Positions 10,130-21,539 of a stretch of DNA of 64,000 nucleotides are shown piece by piece. The notes under the pieces are model-generated. The model was not told the origin of the DNA. It made no database searches and saw nothing but the letters and a program-made list of their open reading frames with translations. The DNA is from Phallus indusiatus (lineage: Eukaryota; Basidiomycota; Agaricomycetes; Phallales; Phallaceae). The stretch's first letter is position 1; every line of letters starts with the position of its first letter. The translations under genes were made by a program, and so were the position numbers. The stretch lies in assembly GCA_027605045.1 (NCBI GenBank), contig JAQFWX010000046.1, positions 225,474-289,473 of the forward strand, read 5' to 3'.

Positions 10130-10569
10130 TTAATAAAGTACATTATGCACTAGATCTGATATATATGAACATATTCTAAAGAAACATTAGACCAAAATCT
10201 TCAAAATTGGGCGAGCTATTGCGTCTCGACGATTATCTTGACAAAACGAGCGCCGGACTTACGTAATGCAAACTGCTGTAACTGGCATGACCATCAGTCC
10301 GTCAAGCGTTGTCCCAATTTGAGCATTCGTGTGATTCTTAGGAAAGACAGATTGAAAATTTGCATTGTAACATTTAATAGTCCACTGTAACGAAATGAGT
10401 AGGTTTTCAGCTAGGAGTGGTTAAATATAAATACCTTCTGAGTATCTGCACCGATGTAGGGGGTGACAACCAACATGCGCTTATCATTTAGAGTGATTGC
10501 GAGTTTATCACCAGATCCAGAGAGGACCCTGTTGAAAATCGCGTAGGTACCGGGTATGGGCTTAGACAT
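10130..10569 (-). pseudogene. CCL2-like (beta-trefoil) lectin gene, C-terminally decayed
   Basis: The minus-strand model has exons 10435..10569, 10263..10384 and 10130..10175, giving 100 residues. It starts MSKPIPGTYAIFNRVLSGSG and continues KLAITLND...LVVTP and WTIKCYNA. This matches the N-terminal two thirds of the CCL2-type fruiting-body lectin domain of mushrooms (PGTY-I-NRVLS...KLAIT...VTP...QWTI). Lectins of this family bind fucosylated glycans and act in defence against nematodes. The usual third lobe with its W-x-I-E/R end is absent: the last exon reads into unrelated sequence and stops, and the product is about 40 residues short. It may be a truncated gene or a pseudogene. An inverted partial copy lies across the retrotransposon at 5325. 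Confidence 0.6.
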
Positions 10570-11470
10570 ACTGTGAGAGCGTGTTTTTGAATGTGTTAGA
10601 GATAAATACACAGAGTTATCCTTCATCTTATAGACTTTTTGATAGGACGTGATCGGACGAGATATTATTTTGCTACCTCGTCGTACCATGTTATAAATTT
10701 CCAGAAAAGTGCTCTTGATGTACCCTTCATTGTGATACATTCCAAATCGAGTAGTGGAATTCATTGAAGCAGTTCCATTGCCTGGGGGACGCGGGGACGT
10801 TTAATGAAATAGTAAAATGACGCGTATTTTAGGATACGCTCGCTTAACATTTCGTGGCGCTACCAAAAAAGGTGCTGGCCATCGTCATCATCGCACTCAA
10901 GCGAGGAGATGTTCCTAACGTCGTCATCAATGCTCCTGTTTTTCTTTCACACCTTCCGCCCACCCAGCGGTCTTGTTCCATATTTGCGGGTACAGCTCCC
11001 TACCATGTGGACACCCGAAACAAAATAGGAATAGTCCTTTCGCGCCATGAGCTAATATGGTAGTGGGCACTCTCCACGAATTTCTTTGTTTCCATCCATT
11101 GCTATTAATTTTTATCTGTATCATTCCTCATACGTTGATAATGTAACGATATCATGCTTGGCAAGACTCTTGTTTGCATAGAGAAAATGGCGCCGCCGGA
11201 ACCAAAGGGCGTGTTCATCAATGATCATTCTTTACAATTATTAAAAGGGATATAACACACCGTTTCGAAAATAACAGTGTAAGTGAAAGGAGCTACTCTC
11301 ATTTTCAAGGTGCTTTTGAGTAACAAATGGATCGGCAATTGGTTGGGAAAAGTGCAAAGAGTGTGTCGGAAGAACTCGGTGCTTGTTGGTAATATAAAAA
11401 CCGCTGGGATCCCAGGCTCGACGATGCAATGGACACAAAAAGAGTAAGCAGTGGTCAAGCAATGATTAGC
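10570..11470. other. Intergenic, no convincing gene
   Basis: Upstream flank of the lectin relic. Short open frames overlap on both strands (for example 10854-11063 plus and 10927-11124 minus) without domain or splice support. Confidence 0.45.
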
Positions 11471-11825
11471 GATGGAGACAATTTCAATGGCTTTGTTAGT
11501 ACATTCTTGTTCTCATTTTAATGCTAAATTCAACCACAGATCAACTTGGGCTGCAACTCTATTAATGTTTGAGTCTTACAATTGAGATAATGAAAAGTCT
11601 CTGGAAATTGAGTTTTCATCCATAAGGATAAGATAGTCAGGATCGAATGATAGGTTTTATGACTACGCTTTTTGTCGTCAAATGATTCATTAAAAATAAA
11701 ACCCAATTTATGTGAGTGCGTGCGTGAATCAATTTATTGTCCATCGAATTTCCCCAGGAGACCTAGGGTTGCTATCTGTCCTTGGACCAGACTGGTCCTC
11801 GGGCTTATCAAAAAGACCGTGATCA
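11471..11825 (+). pseudogene. Inverted copy of the hydrophobin 3' end and 3' flank
   Basis: The plus strand here matches the minus strand of about 20686-21036. It contains the end of hydrophobin exon 3 (DGDNFNGF), its last intron (gttagt...ccacag), the last exon reading INLGCNSINV and stop at about 11565, then some 260 bp of 3' flank. The match ends abruptly near 11825, where the partner continues toward the APH gene. There is no upstream hydrophobin sequence, so this is a fragment. Confidence 0.85.
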
Positions 11826-12572
11826 ATCCCATCAACAGCACCTATAACCCAACTCTTTGATATAACGTCGTCTCGTCTCGCTTTTCGTGATATAATGTCT
11901 GTTAGTCTGTGGTGGAGCAAGCAGCAAGACCGCCGGCCCGGAGTGTTCTGCGCGTCCGGACGCCATTGGGACTAGGATAACGCGAAACTGTACTTTCATG
12001 TGCCATGTGTAGTGCATGTGAGTGCCGAGACGGGAGCGAGCGCGCGCGAAAGAATATCGAAAAGGGCCTCTGACGGGAACGCGATAGTAATAGAATGTTC
12101 CGCCCAAAAAGTGATAGTGCCGTGCTGGCACATACCAAACTGAGCTTCAACAGTCCCTTTCTTTCCAATGAACTCGGGCGATAGGCTCGTGCTCTCGGTG
12201 GAACCATCAACATTTCTCGAGTACGACTATCAGTTTCGAAACAGAACAGCTGCAGAATGCGATTTCATTTTTGGATTATAATTAAAGCCGCGTTTACTAT
12301 TCACTATCCATAGACAAACTGACTGTCCTACATATCTGGACAGTCTACAAAAAATCAACATTCGTGTTTTGTGATATAATATATAATATTGAATGCACAT
12401 ACGAACCCAAGATCGTAAATTTACAACTATTCGAACATAAATATTAATTAATATCGATTCTACAGGTATCTGGGTAAATAATAAGGAAAGCAAGCGCTCA
12501 CATGTAAAAGAGGATATAAAACATGCATGTATGAATATATGTACACCGTCCCTCCAGTCCGACGTCCCTAAA
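11826..12572. other. Intergenic, no convincing gene
   Basis: 3' flank of the MFS gene. Open frames at 11832-12213 on the minus strand are arginine- and serine-rich, out of frame with each other and look like chance frames in locally GC-richer DNA. Confidence 0.45.
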
Positions 12573-14761
12573 TTATAATCCATCTCGTAGTAAAGTTCCG
12601 TAACGAATGATAACGTGGAGCAAGCTGAAACACCCATCAGATAATCAAATTTGTTTTGCTACGAATAGTGATACAGATATAGACATGTATACTTACAATG
12701 CTCCAATCCATCCAACCACAGCTACTCCTGCGAATGTCCATCCAACACCAAAGGCGTTGATAGACGGAAGGACAGCCGCAGAGAAAAAGCTTGAGAAAAC
12801 ATTTTCAAATGCACTGTTCACGAAGTCGTGCAACAATGGTTCATCAATATACCCTTGCATAATCTAGTATACATACCTGCTAATCGCCTTCGTCTCCGCG
12901 CTCCGATCCCTTTGGACGTCCATGATGTAAGCGTATCCCGGTGATTGAACTAGTCCTATCTGCAGACGAATTAGTGCTAAATAAAAACACAAAAAGTAGT
13001 ATGACGATTTTTTTTAACTTACACCAAATCCGTTGGCGAACATAAAAATGAAATTCAATACAAGACCAAATGTTCCCTCGAGGTATTCCAATGTCAAACC
13101 CGACAACAATATAGACAGAGGTACTATAAAAAGAAGCCCGTAAAATGCCACGTAAAGTCGATCTTCTGGTACACTACGTCGTCGTCGTTCTTTCGCTAAT
13201 GATTTGTCGGATAGGTATCCAGCAATCGTTGAACCAACTAAATAAGAAAAATGAGTATGTTAATTATCAACCAACGATATTTTAATTAGCCTTACAAACA
13301 TAGGCGATATCGCCAGGTAAATAACATAGACCAATGGCTATGGGGGATTCAATCCCGTACCGGACATTCTACAAAGAAACTTAAGTATTGGTTCTTCCAA
13401 ATAATATAATATGGTGACGCACAAAATTGACGGGCAAGGCGTCCCAGATTGCTGAAGGAGTTTGATTTCACAATTATACTATCAAAGGTTGAATACACCC
13501 ACTCGTTCCTGTAACCCATGCAAAGGTAAGGGCTAGTGCCTAATAATCAGTTAGCAACCAAGGATCTCGTCTATTTATTGGGTAGACTCACCCAAATAGA
13601 GATAACAGGTATGCGTAACAAACCCAAAGATTTGAATGGGTTCAACCAAACTAATTGAGATAATCTAATTCTACTGGTATCTGTTGAAAATTCTTTGGGA
13701 TATAGTTTTTCTACCCCTCTTGTCCCGGGGTGACTCGTTTCCGGAAGAAAGATTATTGACAGGATAAGACTCAAAGAAGAAACTAATAGCAATATGATAT
13801 GCATTGCGCGCCATGAAAAATATGAAGTGATAATTCCACTAAGGAACGGAGCGATGACCGGAATAGGATTCTAGAGTAATAATTAAATGCCGATTGCTAG
13901 CTAGGAGAAAACAAAAGATGTGGACATACTCCAGTCCAAATGCCAACGGCTGTTCCTCTGACTTCTGGTGGGTATATATCAGAAATGATAGCTATACTGA
14001 CGCTTGTTATGCTTGCAACGCCGACGGCTTGTAAGATTCGGGAAATGAATAGTTCCTGAAGGGTCTGTGACATCGCGACGCCCAAGCAGCCTACACAGAG
14101 GAGAGGTAGAGACATTATGAAAGCGAACCGACGGCCGTCTAATGAAAGTTTGGTTTAAAAAATTGGTGGGCCTGAAAGGGAATAGGAAAACTTGCAGAAC
14201 GTTGCGAAGACTCCCCAAAACAAACTTCCTACCGCTCTGACAAAGACATACGATCCGAGGACGTAGCTTTACATATTACAGACATTATTTGAGCAACCGG
14301 CAAAAACTTCCTTGGTGTATATCTATCTCACTTTAGGACGACCCCATCAAGCTGTAAATCCTTCCCAATGTTTAGAAATCCGGCTGCGAATGCTCCTGCG
14401 ACGAACGCTTTTTGTTGATTGTTATCTCAGCACTACCGTTTCCAAAGCTTTAACAAAACAGCGTACCAGGAAGAATGGATGTCCACATGATGATCGCAAA
14501 TATCATCTTTTTCTGCGTCTCCGTAAACCGCTCATATACGTTCAAAGTCCTGACAGTACCGACACCCCCGCTTCCGTGACTTCTTCTCCGTTGCATTTCA
14601 GATAGTATGTCAGCTTCAGTTTCGGCCTCAGCTACCACGAGCGGAACGATCTCCTCTGCCTATCGTTTCAAATTTAAAGAGTGGGTCGGTAAACCGAACA
14701 GGTGAAAGAACAAAAATTATTCGAATACCGTGTAGGATTCCTCGAGGTCGTCGGAGTCCAT
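12573..14761 (-). CDS. MFS transporter, drug:H+ antiporter (DHA1)-like
   Basis: The model starts MDSDDLEESYT (ATG at 14761) and ends ...HVIIRYGTLLRDGL with stop at 12573-12575. It is split by about ten short introns. Exon pieces give successive hydrophobic segments: FAIIMWTSILP, NYVLGSYVFVRAVGSLFWG, FIMSLPLLCVGCLGVAMS, ISRILQAVGVASITSVSIAI, IILLLVSSLSLILSIIF and GWTFAGVAVVGWIGAFLLH, consistent with a 12-helix major facilitator. The loop after helix 2, GVFATFYGRR, is the MFS motif A (usually G-x3-D-x-x-GRR; Asp is replaced by Thr here). That loop is formed across a probable GC-AG intron (donor TCT|gcaagt). The protein likely exports small molecules across the plasma membrane; the substrate is unknown. 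It shares its strand with the laccase-like gene 530 bp upstream. Confidence 0.78.
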
Positions 14762-15288
14762 CGTGGACTGAAATGAAAGAGGCGTGCTTCCAAAGTTAAG
14801 CGACGACATCAACATTGACAGAATATGATTGGACCGCTGGGTTGGGTGCAAGGATCAAGTGAGGATTGCGTCCGGTTCATGCGCTCATTATGTGTCGTGG
14901 CAAACCTGTTATCTGCGAAGCCATAATTTCTATTCGTGCGACTTAGGATTGAGTGACAGTTGCGCACAGGGCTGATGCAGTGCGTGACATCCGGATTCAA
15001 ACTATCTTTGGCAACCTCGTCTGTAAATCACATTTCGACAATTGATCTGGGTTGTTTTTTATTTTAAATATTAGTACGCGATTTCAATGTTTCCGCTTCA
15101 GAGGATCGTCGGTGTGAACTTTCGTCTGACGGTTTCTGACCCAGTTCTGGACTTTAATGTTTTGCCGCCACCTAACAGACTTACTAGTCCCTCGAGCCGA
15201 GAGACTGAAACAAATAATTGGGAAAGGGGGAGTGTATTAAAATTATCATGATAATAACAGCAAGGATACTGAAGTGCTTTGTACTAGT
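14762..15288. other. Promoter region of the MFS gene
   Basis: 527 bp between the MFS start and the laccase stop. An open frame at 14809-15000 has no support. No clear TATA element was seen. Confidence 0.4.
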
Positions 15289-17884
15289 TCACTCCGTACA
15301 ATTATCTCTACAAAAGGCATTTATCGCAGGTGGGATGTTAAATTGGGCTGCAACAGTCGGTAAACTATTAAATTGCATTAAAAGTCCTGCAGTAAGATGC
15401 CACGCAATGTGGCAGTGGAAAGCCCAAACTCCAGCTACATGAATATGAATAAGTTGTACGCATTATAAGATCGAGATCAAGAGCAAGAAACACTTACGAT
15501 TGTCTGTAATGAATCGAAGAACTAAAAATGATTGTGCTGGGACAAAAATGGTATCTCGACGTAAGGGGTTGGTTGTATCAAATACTTGACCATCGTAAGT
15601 TCCAGGACCAGTCCCTAATCTGTAGCCAAAAGAAGTCAGATAATTGACTCCGGGTTGCTTGTTTAATTAGAGGACGTACACCCAGAAAGTATGTCCATGC
15701 AAATGGAAGGGATGTCCTCCGGAATCAAGATTATTCTATGCATCACATAAATTCATCAATTCATAGTGAAAAGAGATAATGACATACCAGAATAATTTGA
15801 ACAACTTGAATGTTGTGCTCTGTCCAGATTAGTTGTCCACCAGCGGCAAGACTCAAACCTTCCGGAGCATACCCCAAAGGATCTCTCATCACTTGCTGAA
15901 GAGTCGTCGTACCCTGAAGTGGTACCCAGCTCTGGAAAAATATTATATCTTCAATTATAACACAAGAGCGAGAAAAATAAGCATACGATATTGTTAATAA
16001 ATGCTTTATTGATTCCATCTGGGAGAGTATTGAATATAAACGTAAGATTGACTTGATGGTTAAAGTCTGGTGCAGCTAGCGGAATAATGGGAACAAGTGT
16101 CGAAGTTACATTTAAGTCTGCGAGAGGTTCTCCCGGACCTGGATCAGGTGAGTGGATACTATTAGGTAGTGTTCCTGGTCTCGTTTTTGAATCCGTGTAT
16201 CTACATATAAGACACTAAATCAAACGTGTTCTTCTGGAAGAAGAAAGAAAAACATACCGAATGACCCCTCGAATATCCGTATTCTGACCGGGTTCATCAT
16301 ATGTAAACATATCAGTCAACATCGTCGACCGCATCCAATATAAGCCATTCGCATTGGCAGTTGCATTGGCATGAACGATAACAGAGTATCTTTGCGCGAC
16401 AGCTAGTTCCACACCTGCTACCGGCGTCGGCTCTAGAAGCGTTCCGTCCGCTTCGATAACAGTTAGAGGGTGATCATCGATTGAAAATCGGAAATTGGCG
16501 AGAGACCCGGTGTGCACTATACGTATGCGGTATCTGATACGATTATTAGGACTCGGAAGGAACGGACAAGTGGAAATATTGAAATTACGTTTTGCCTCTG
16601 ACGAAATTAAACTTGGATGTGTTAGTTTTGAGATAGACGACACCTATAGTAGTAGGTAATCCATCGTACATACCGTGAAATAGGAGCCTAAATTGCCACC
16701 AGTAAAATATTGTCCATGACCATTCAAAGTCTATACGAAGGAAAGGTTGTCGAGGGACAACAAGAGTCGCGAGAATTAAAATCTTACTGCGGAATCAGGT
16801 ACAGGCTCATTTCCTGCACCAGTTCCCAAAGGACCAGTAGTCTATGAATCATGTCACAAGTGAAAACGTATGGAAGTAGCTTTCAAACGCACCGAGAAGT
16901 ACTCGTTTAAGAGAGCTTCGGTGTACACATGATACCAATCTTGAACCACGACCAAGAGATCTCCATCCCATGATGGAAGCCCCCATGGAGAAGGTGCTGT
17001 TGGGTGAACTACAATGCCACCTACGACACCGTCACTATACTGCATTCTGACTGGTACGTGTTAGATAAGAGAATAAAACCAAGACAGAAATGATGTCGAT
17101 ACAATCTGCAAGAAACATTTAGCCTTCTGAAACTGTTTTACATTCAAATGGACCTCACGAGAGCTAAAAAAAAAACAAGTTATTTACCAACTCTGTTTTA
17201 CGCAAAAATAGCTAACTTACTGCCACCAAGTCGTTCCCGAAAACGACCCAAACCCAAAACTTCAAAGATATTAAACCAATACTTCATTATACAGATACCA
17301 CACCTATTACCTATAAGTCTGCGACTGCCCCGGAGGAATACCACATTCAGTTATAGCAGCGTTTCCATCGAAGAAATTGGTGCCGTTTTGAGGCTTCGAA
17401 GGAGAAAAGCATTACTTCAAGCCAGTTGTTCAATCAAATTGACTATAGCGTACCAGCCCATGCCAATGAATGGTTGTCGCATTCGGGAGTAGATTGAGCA
17501 CATGTACGATAACATGATCATATTGGTTGGCTTCTAAGATAGGCCCTGGGTACTGGCCTGCATCCGTAAAATCAGTATACAGCGACACGTGCGTTTTTCG
17601 AACGGCTTACCATTGACAACGACTATCTCGCGCTCAACACCATCAGGGGCACCTTGGCCGAGGGAAACGGTCCAGTTGAAAACACGGGTTTGAGGGGGTT
17701 GTCCGACGAGACCATTCAGGACAAAGTTGTTGGTGTTTAGAGGGATTGGCGGGAGAGGGTTAGGAACGGAGACCGTAGGGCATGTGCTGCGAGATGAGTC
17801 TGCGGCCTGAGTCTGAGATTGCGCGCTTGCAGGTGCCCATGTGCATGCGGCGACGAAGAACAACAGATGTTTTATGGAGAACAT
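15289..17884 (-). CDS. Secreted laccase-like multicopper oxidase
   Basis: The start MFSIKHLLFFVAACTWAPAS is a signal peptide ending near ASA-QSQ, so the enzyme is exported. Three cupredoxin domains are split by many short introns. Copper motifs visible: TIHWHG (domain 1), then MQYSDGVVGGIVVHP; YRIRIVHTGSLANFRFSID (domain 2); and GGHPFHLHGHTFW and FHCHIAWHLTAGLLMQF (domain 3). It ends NAFCRDNCTE, stop at 15289-15291. Laccases oxidise phenols and aromatic amines and reduce oxygen to water. The residue ten after the T1 cysteine is Leu, the axial position. HCHIAWH and the following sequence look more like ascomycete-type laccases than the usual basidiomycete HCHIDFH. The exon joining WWH to MQYSDG is hard to place and the expected WHSH is not clearly readable. 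It could also be a ferroxidase-like oxidase. Confidence 0.85.
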
Positions 17885-17972
17885 CCAGTTGAGTATGTCA
17901 GAATTCCGACTCTGTTTGGTTATGCTGTTTTCTAGGAGTAGCGAGCGGAATCATGTTGACTCGTAGGGGCAA

Positions 17973-17980
17973 TATTTATA
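17973..17980 (-). promoter_or_regulatory. TATA box of the laccase-like gene
   Basis: TATAAATA on the minus strand, about 90 bp upstream of the ATG at 17884. Confidence 0.5.
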
Positions 17981-17989
17981 TGAAACCTT

Positions 17990-18949
17990 GATAAGTACAT
18001 CAAATCAATTTTGAGGCGAAAAGGTAACAAAACGGATACTTCAGTTATTCACTTCGGGTCCCGGCCGACAATATGCAAATTGAAGCTCAACTAACTTGCT
18101 GCCAAAGAAGATCATTTTTGGAGTACAGATCAAATCCGGTGATAATAGACTAGATTGTAATTCAAAACAGATTGCCGGCTATTCCTTCGGGCCTTGCCTT
18201 AGTATGAATATGAAAAAGAAATTGCGATAGCGGAAATCGAGCAATATCAATTGGGCGGTTGTACCTCCAAAACACTACGGCTCCGAGATCCTAATTTCGA
18301 GTCGTCCATCTGTCAACAAATAGTTTAGCACTAAACTCTAAAGGTCTAAATTATGACATTTTTTTACAAACCTCAGTCTAAAATGATTATCATGTGGGTC
18401 TAATTTTAAAAGGTTAATTAAGTTGTTGACGCTTCTCAGAACCGGTGGGTTCCACATAAACTACTCAGTACAATCACATACATATTCATCTCGAGGGTTC
18501 GGTTCTCGATATATTTTTGCAATCAAATGTAAGAGTCGAAAACTAGTTCAATCAAACTAGCGCGGCGGTTCCTGCAATATTTGACTGACGAGTACAGCAG
18601 CATGATTGGCGTTCGGTCAGATGAAATAGGAACCATACAGGGCGGTCATGGTAGGGCATACCACATATGGGATGAAGCTCAATTTGAAAAGCCACCAATA
18701 GCATCCCTCGTGTTATAAATGCGATTGATGTTCGGACTTGTACTTTTTTGACATTGTTGTATCGAGGCTGGGATTAGCTTAATACGAAGCCAAAGCTGCG
18801 AGACTCGGATGGTAAGCACATGTACGCTATCACTCAAGGTTGATATAAGACGACGCGTATAAATATGACCAATAAAAACGTGCCTTTTATCAATTATTCT
18901 AGCTTGTTTGCAGATCCTGGTAATGACTAAACGCAAATATCATCATCCA
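17990..18949. other. Intergenic, no gene seen
   Basis: AT-rich flank upstream of the laccase-like gene. A minus-strand frame at 18679-18936 has no features that support it. Confidence 0.45.
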
Positions 18950-19270
18950 GAAGTGGTTCTGATCACGGTGTTCACTGTTGCTCGGAGGAAACCGAAATGC
19001 GGAGATTCAAAATAGAGTGAGCGCTTTAGTCACTGGCTTAAGTCAGCAGATTGTGTAACAATGACGTCATAATTATTGACGCCAATCGTACAGTCGGCGT
19101 TCCGAGTTCAACTTTGGGTTCAACTCCTTTCAAAAGTGAGTGCTTGTGCATTGTCGACAATTTCGTAGTCAACGATAGTCAACAAGAAAACTACAACTCT
19201 GTAAAAGTATTTTCACACGCCGACTCTACCAGCTTCTTATATATCAAATGAGCCAATTCAAGTCTCCTAC
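18950..19270 (-). pseudogene. Relic of the 3' end of the membrane-protein gene at 23861
   Basis: Diverged direct copy of 23630-23900. Shared landmarks in the same order are TGTTGCTCGGAG, TGTAACAAT...TTGACGCC and CCAGCTTCTTATA-ATCAAATGAG, the last being the C-terminal codons (LMYRKLVEL) of the gene at 23861 on the minus strand. Only the last few codons and the 3' flank are present. Confidence 0.65.
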
Positions 19271-19561
19271 CGACGCCGACGGCAACGCACGATGCCTCAA
19301 GAAAGCGAAAACCACCAACTCAACAACTCAGAAACGCGATCGGGATCTTGAAGTCTAGAATGAGTGAATCTCATGCTTCCTTTACCCGCCCCATCGACAG
19401 AGCACACAACGGATCGCCGGGTGCCGATAACAACTTAGAGGATACAATATCTGGTGTTACTACAAAATGAAACCATTGATGATCGATATTCAAGTTGTCT
19501 AACTATGCACATGTGACACAGCACCTTCCAGTTTCCATGCAACGGTTCAGATAACTCCACA
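19271..19561. other. Short intergenic stretch
   Basis: Nothing recognisable; 3' flank of the phosphotransferase gene. Confidence 0.4.
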
Positions 19562-20649
19562 TCATTGCTTACCCGTTTGTGCCCAAAGTGTTAGAGTGAC
19601 CGCCTCGAGATAACCCAGATCGTAATTTCCCTCACTGGCGGGGACCTTGGCCCCATCTTTCCACTCAAAACCATTCTCCAGGAACAAGCCAATCAGTCTC
19701 GAGACGTCGATAAGCTTCTTCTGCTCCTCGGAGACGTCTCCCATGGCCTGGTACAAGGTCTCCCAGAACAGGTCCCGCAATTCCTGCTGGTTCGAATGAT
19801 AACGCCAACCATAACTCACGGTCCGCTTCCCAAGCGCGACCTCGAGTCCCCCGAGATACATCCCAAAGGGGCCGATAACAGTGTCCTTCCAATCGCAAAT
19901 GCCCGTGATGCGGCCCGTCTCCTTGTCCACATGGATGTTATTCTCAAGCAGATCGGTATGGTTGGGCACCAGCAGCCAATCGGGAGCCAAGAGACGCGGG
20001 AGCATGGAGATGAGATAGTCCAACGTCGGACGAAAGCGCTGGGGCAGCCCTGCCTGGAGTTGGGAGAGTCCCGACGAGTACTCCTTGAATAGCGATTCGG
20101 AACTCGGACGTGGCATCTGTTTCGGCGTTTTGTGCCATGCCGAAGCGAAAAACCTGTATGATCGGCCAGCGTCAAGTCAGCTACACCATTTCTTCTATAT
20201 GGGGAGTGGAGGGGACGTCGGTACCGACGTACATACCTAGCAAAGTCCTGCACTGTGTTCTTCAGGAGATCAAAGTCGTCTCGAGCAAGATACATTGAAA
20301 CCCCTCCCACGTTGTTCATAGTGTAAACATAGAGCTCGCCCATTTTGCCGACAAACTGGTGACGTGGTGTAAATCCATCGTAAGCTGTCTCAATATATCC
20401 GATAACATTCATGTCGAGAGCAGAGTGACTGGCGCGAAATTGGACGATACAAGTCTCATCGCTAGAGACGACAGTGTAGCTGGCTCCACCCTGGAGCTTT
20501 GTCGTGTAAACAGACTGGCCTGTAATTCGTCTGGCCTCGAGGTCGCATTGCTCCTGCGTTACAGGAGCGTTCTTCTTAAAAAAGTTTGAGATCTGGTATA
20601 TGGCTAGCGCAGCAAGATTAGCCTCCATTATGTCTGTCGCGGATGACAA
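19562..20649 (-). CDS. APH-family (aminoglycoside/choline-kinase-like) phosphotransferase
   Basis: Two exons, 20237..20649 and 19562..20153, joined across an 83-bp intron (gtatgt...atacag), give 334 residues starting MSSATDIMEANLAALAIYQI. An ATG seven codons in is an alternative start. The C-lobe carries LLVPNHTDLLENNIHVD, the catalytic-loop equivalent of HGD-x2-x-N-x2, followed by GRITGICDWKDTVIGPFGM, the metal-binding D of the IDWE/D-type motif. These two motifs identify the kinase-like APH family, which transfers phosphate from ATP to small hydroxylated molecules. Fungal members mostly have unknown substrates. The wording of the C-lobe resembles proteins common in ascomycetes. The gene has one intron and is visibly more GC-rich than its intron-dense neighbours, so transfer is possible. 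Confidence 0.82.
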
Positions 20650-20685
20650 TGGGTGCTTATGGACGTACGAAGAAGAATGGGGATG

Positions 20686-21041
20686 ATCACGGTCTTTTTT
20701 GTAAAGCCCGAGGACCAGTCTGGCTCAAGGACAGACAGCGATCCTAGGTCTCCTGGGGAAATCCGATGGTCAATAAATTGATTCACACACGCACACACAC
20801 AAATTGGATTTAATTTTCAATAAATCATTTGACGACAAAAAGAGTAGTTATAAAACCTAGCACTCGAATCTGACTATCTTATCCTTATGGACAAAGACAC
20901 GATTTCCAGAGAATTTTCTTCTCAACTCTAAGACTCAAACATTAATAGAGTTGCAGCCCAAGTTGATCTGTGGTTAAGTTTAGCCTCATATCCGACTTTG
21001 TGCGTGAAAATGAGAATAAGAAGAATGTACTAACAAAGCCA
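20686..21041 (-). repeat. Inverted repeat partner of 11471-11825
   Basis: This comprises the last exons and 3' flank of the intact hydrophobin gene, matching the fragment at 11471-11825 in opposite orientation. It includes the shared flank words GAGGACCAGTCTGG and CAAATCATTTGACGACAAA-type stretches. The two arms enclose the MFS, laccase-like and APH genes. Confidence 0.85.
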
Positions 21042-21446
21042 TTGAAATTGTCTCCATCACAGCAAACGGGGGCCTGGGTACAGCTCGCGCCTTCAGCAGA
21101 ACCACTAGCCAGATATGTTAGATTTCCTAGCAAGTTCACATGCAGGCAGCAAGCTACACTTACTCAACGCCTACTGCAGTGCAGCCAAGACCGACTTGGC
21201 CGGTGCTGGAGGAAAGATTTCCTGCGTTGATACCCAACAGGTCCAAAAGATTGCCAATGACTGGGTTGCTGGCATCCTGCACCGTGTTGCAGCACATAAC
21301 GCTGCCTAAGAGAAAATAAGATGAAAAAAATCAATCGAGGTGACTATCCAGGCCTCACCAGTGTTGCATTGATCAACGATAGTTGTCTGGGGGGCTGCTG
21401 CAACAGAGAGAGCAAGGAGGGCTGGGACAAAAAGTTTGGAGAACAT
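20935..21446 (-). CDS. Class I hydrophobin
   Basis: Four exons (21359..21446, 21164..21305, 21035..21104, 20935..20967) give 110 residues. MFSKLFVPALLALSVAAA is a signal peptide. The eight cysteines follow C-x6-CC-x35-C-x14-C-x5-CC-x12-C (about 35 in the long loop), which is the class I spacing. Landmarks are DQCNTGSVMCC, GLGCTAV, GASCTQAPVCC and a final GCNSINV. Hydrophobins are secreted, self-assemble at air-water interfaces and coat aerial hyphae and fruit bodies. The last 11 codons form a separate exon, a layout common for mushroom hydrophobins. The 3' end is duplicated in inverted orientation at 11471. Confidence 0.95.
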
Positions 21447-21525
21447 TATGAAAGCTGAAGATGAAAGAGCTGCTAGAGAAAGTTCGACTGAGTGAACTGG
21501 GGAAAAGGTTTGAAAATTTACCCCC

Positions 21526-21532
21526 TTTTATA
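21526..21532 (-). promoter_or_regulatory. TATA box of the hydrophobin gene
   Basis: TATAAAAGGGGG on the minus strand, about 80 bp upstream of the hydrophobin ATG, typical of highly expressed fungal genes. Confidence 0.65.
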
Positions 21533-21539
21533 GACAAAA

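Noticed and set aside
11902..12213. Minus-strand open frame of 103 codons rich in Arg and Ser
   Set aside because: It overlaps a second minus-strand frame in another phase, with no domain, splice partner or promoter.
19665..20138. Several frames opposite or out of phase with the APH gene
   Set aside because: These are shadows of a GC-rich true coding sequence whose catalytic motifs are in the annotated frame.
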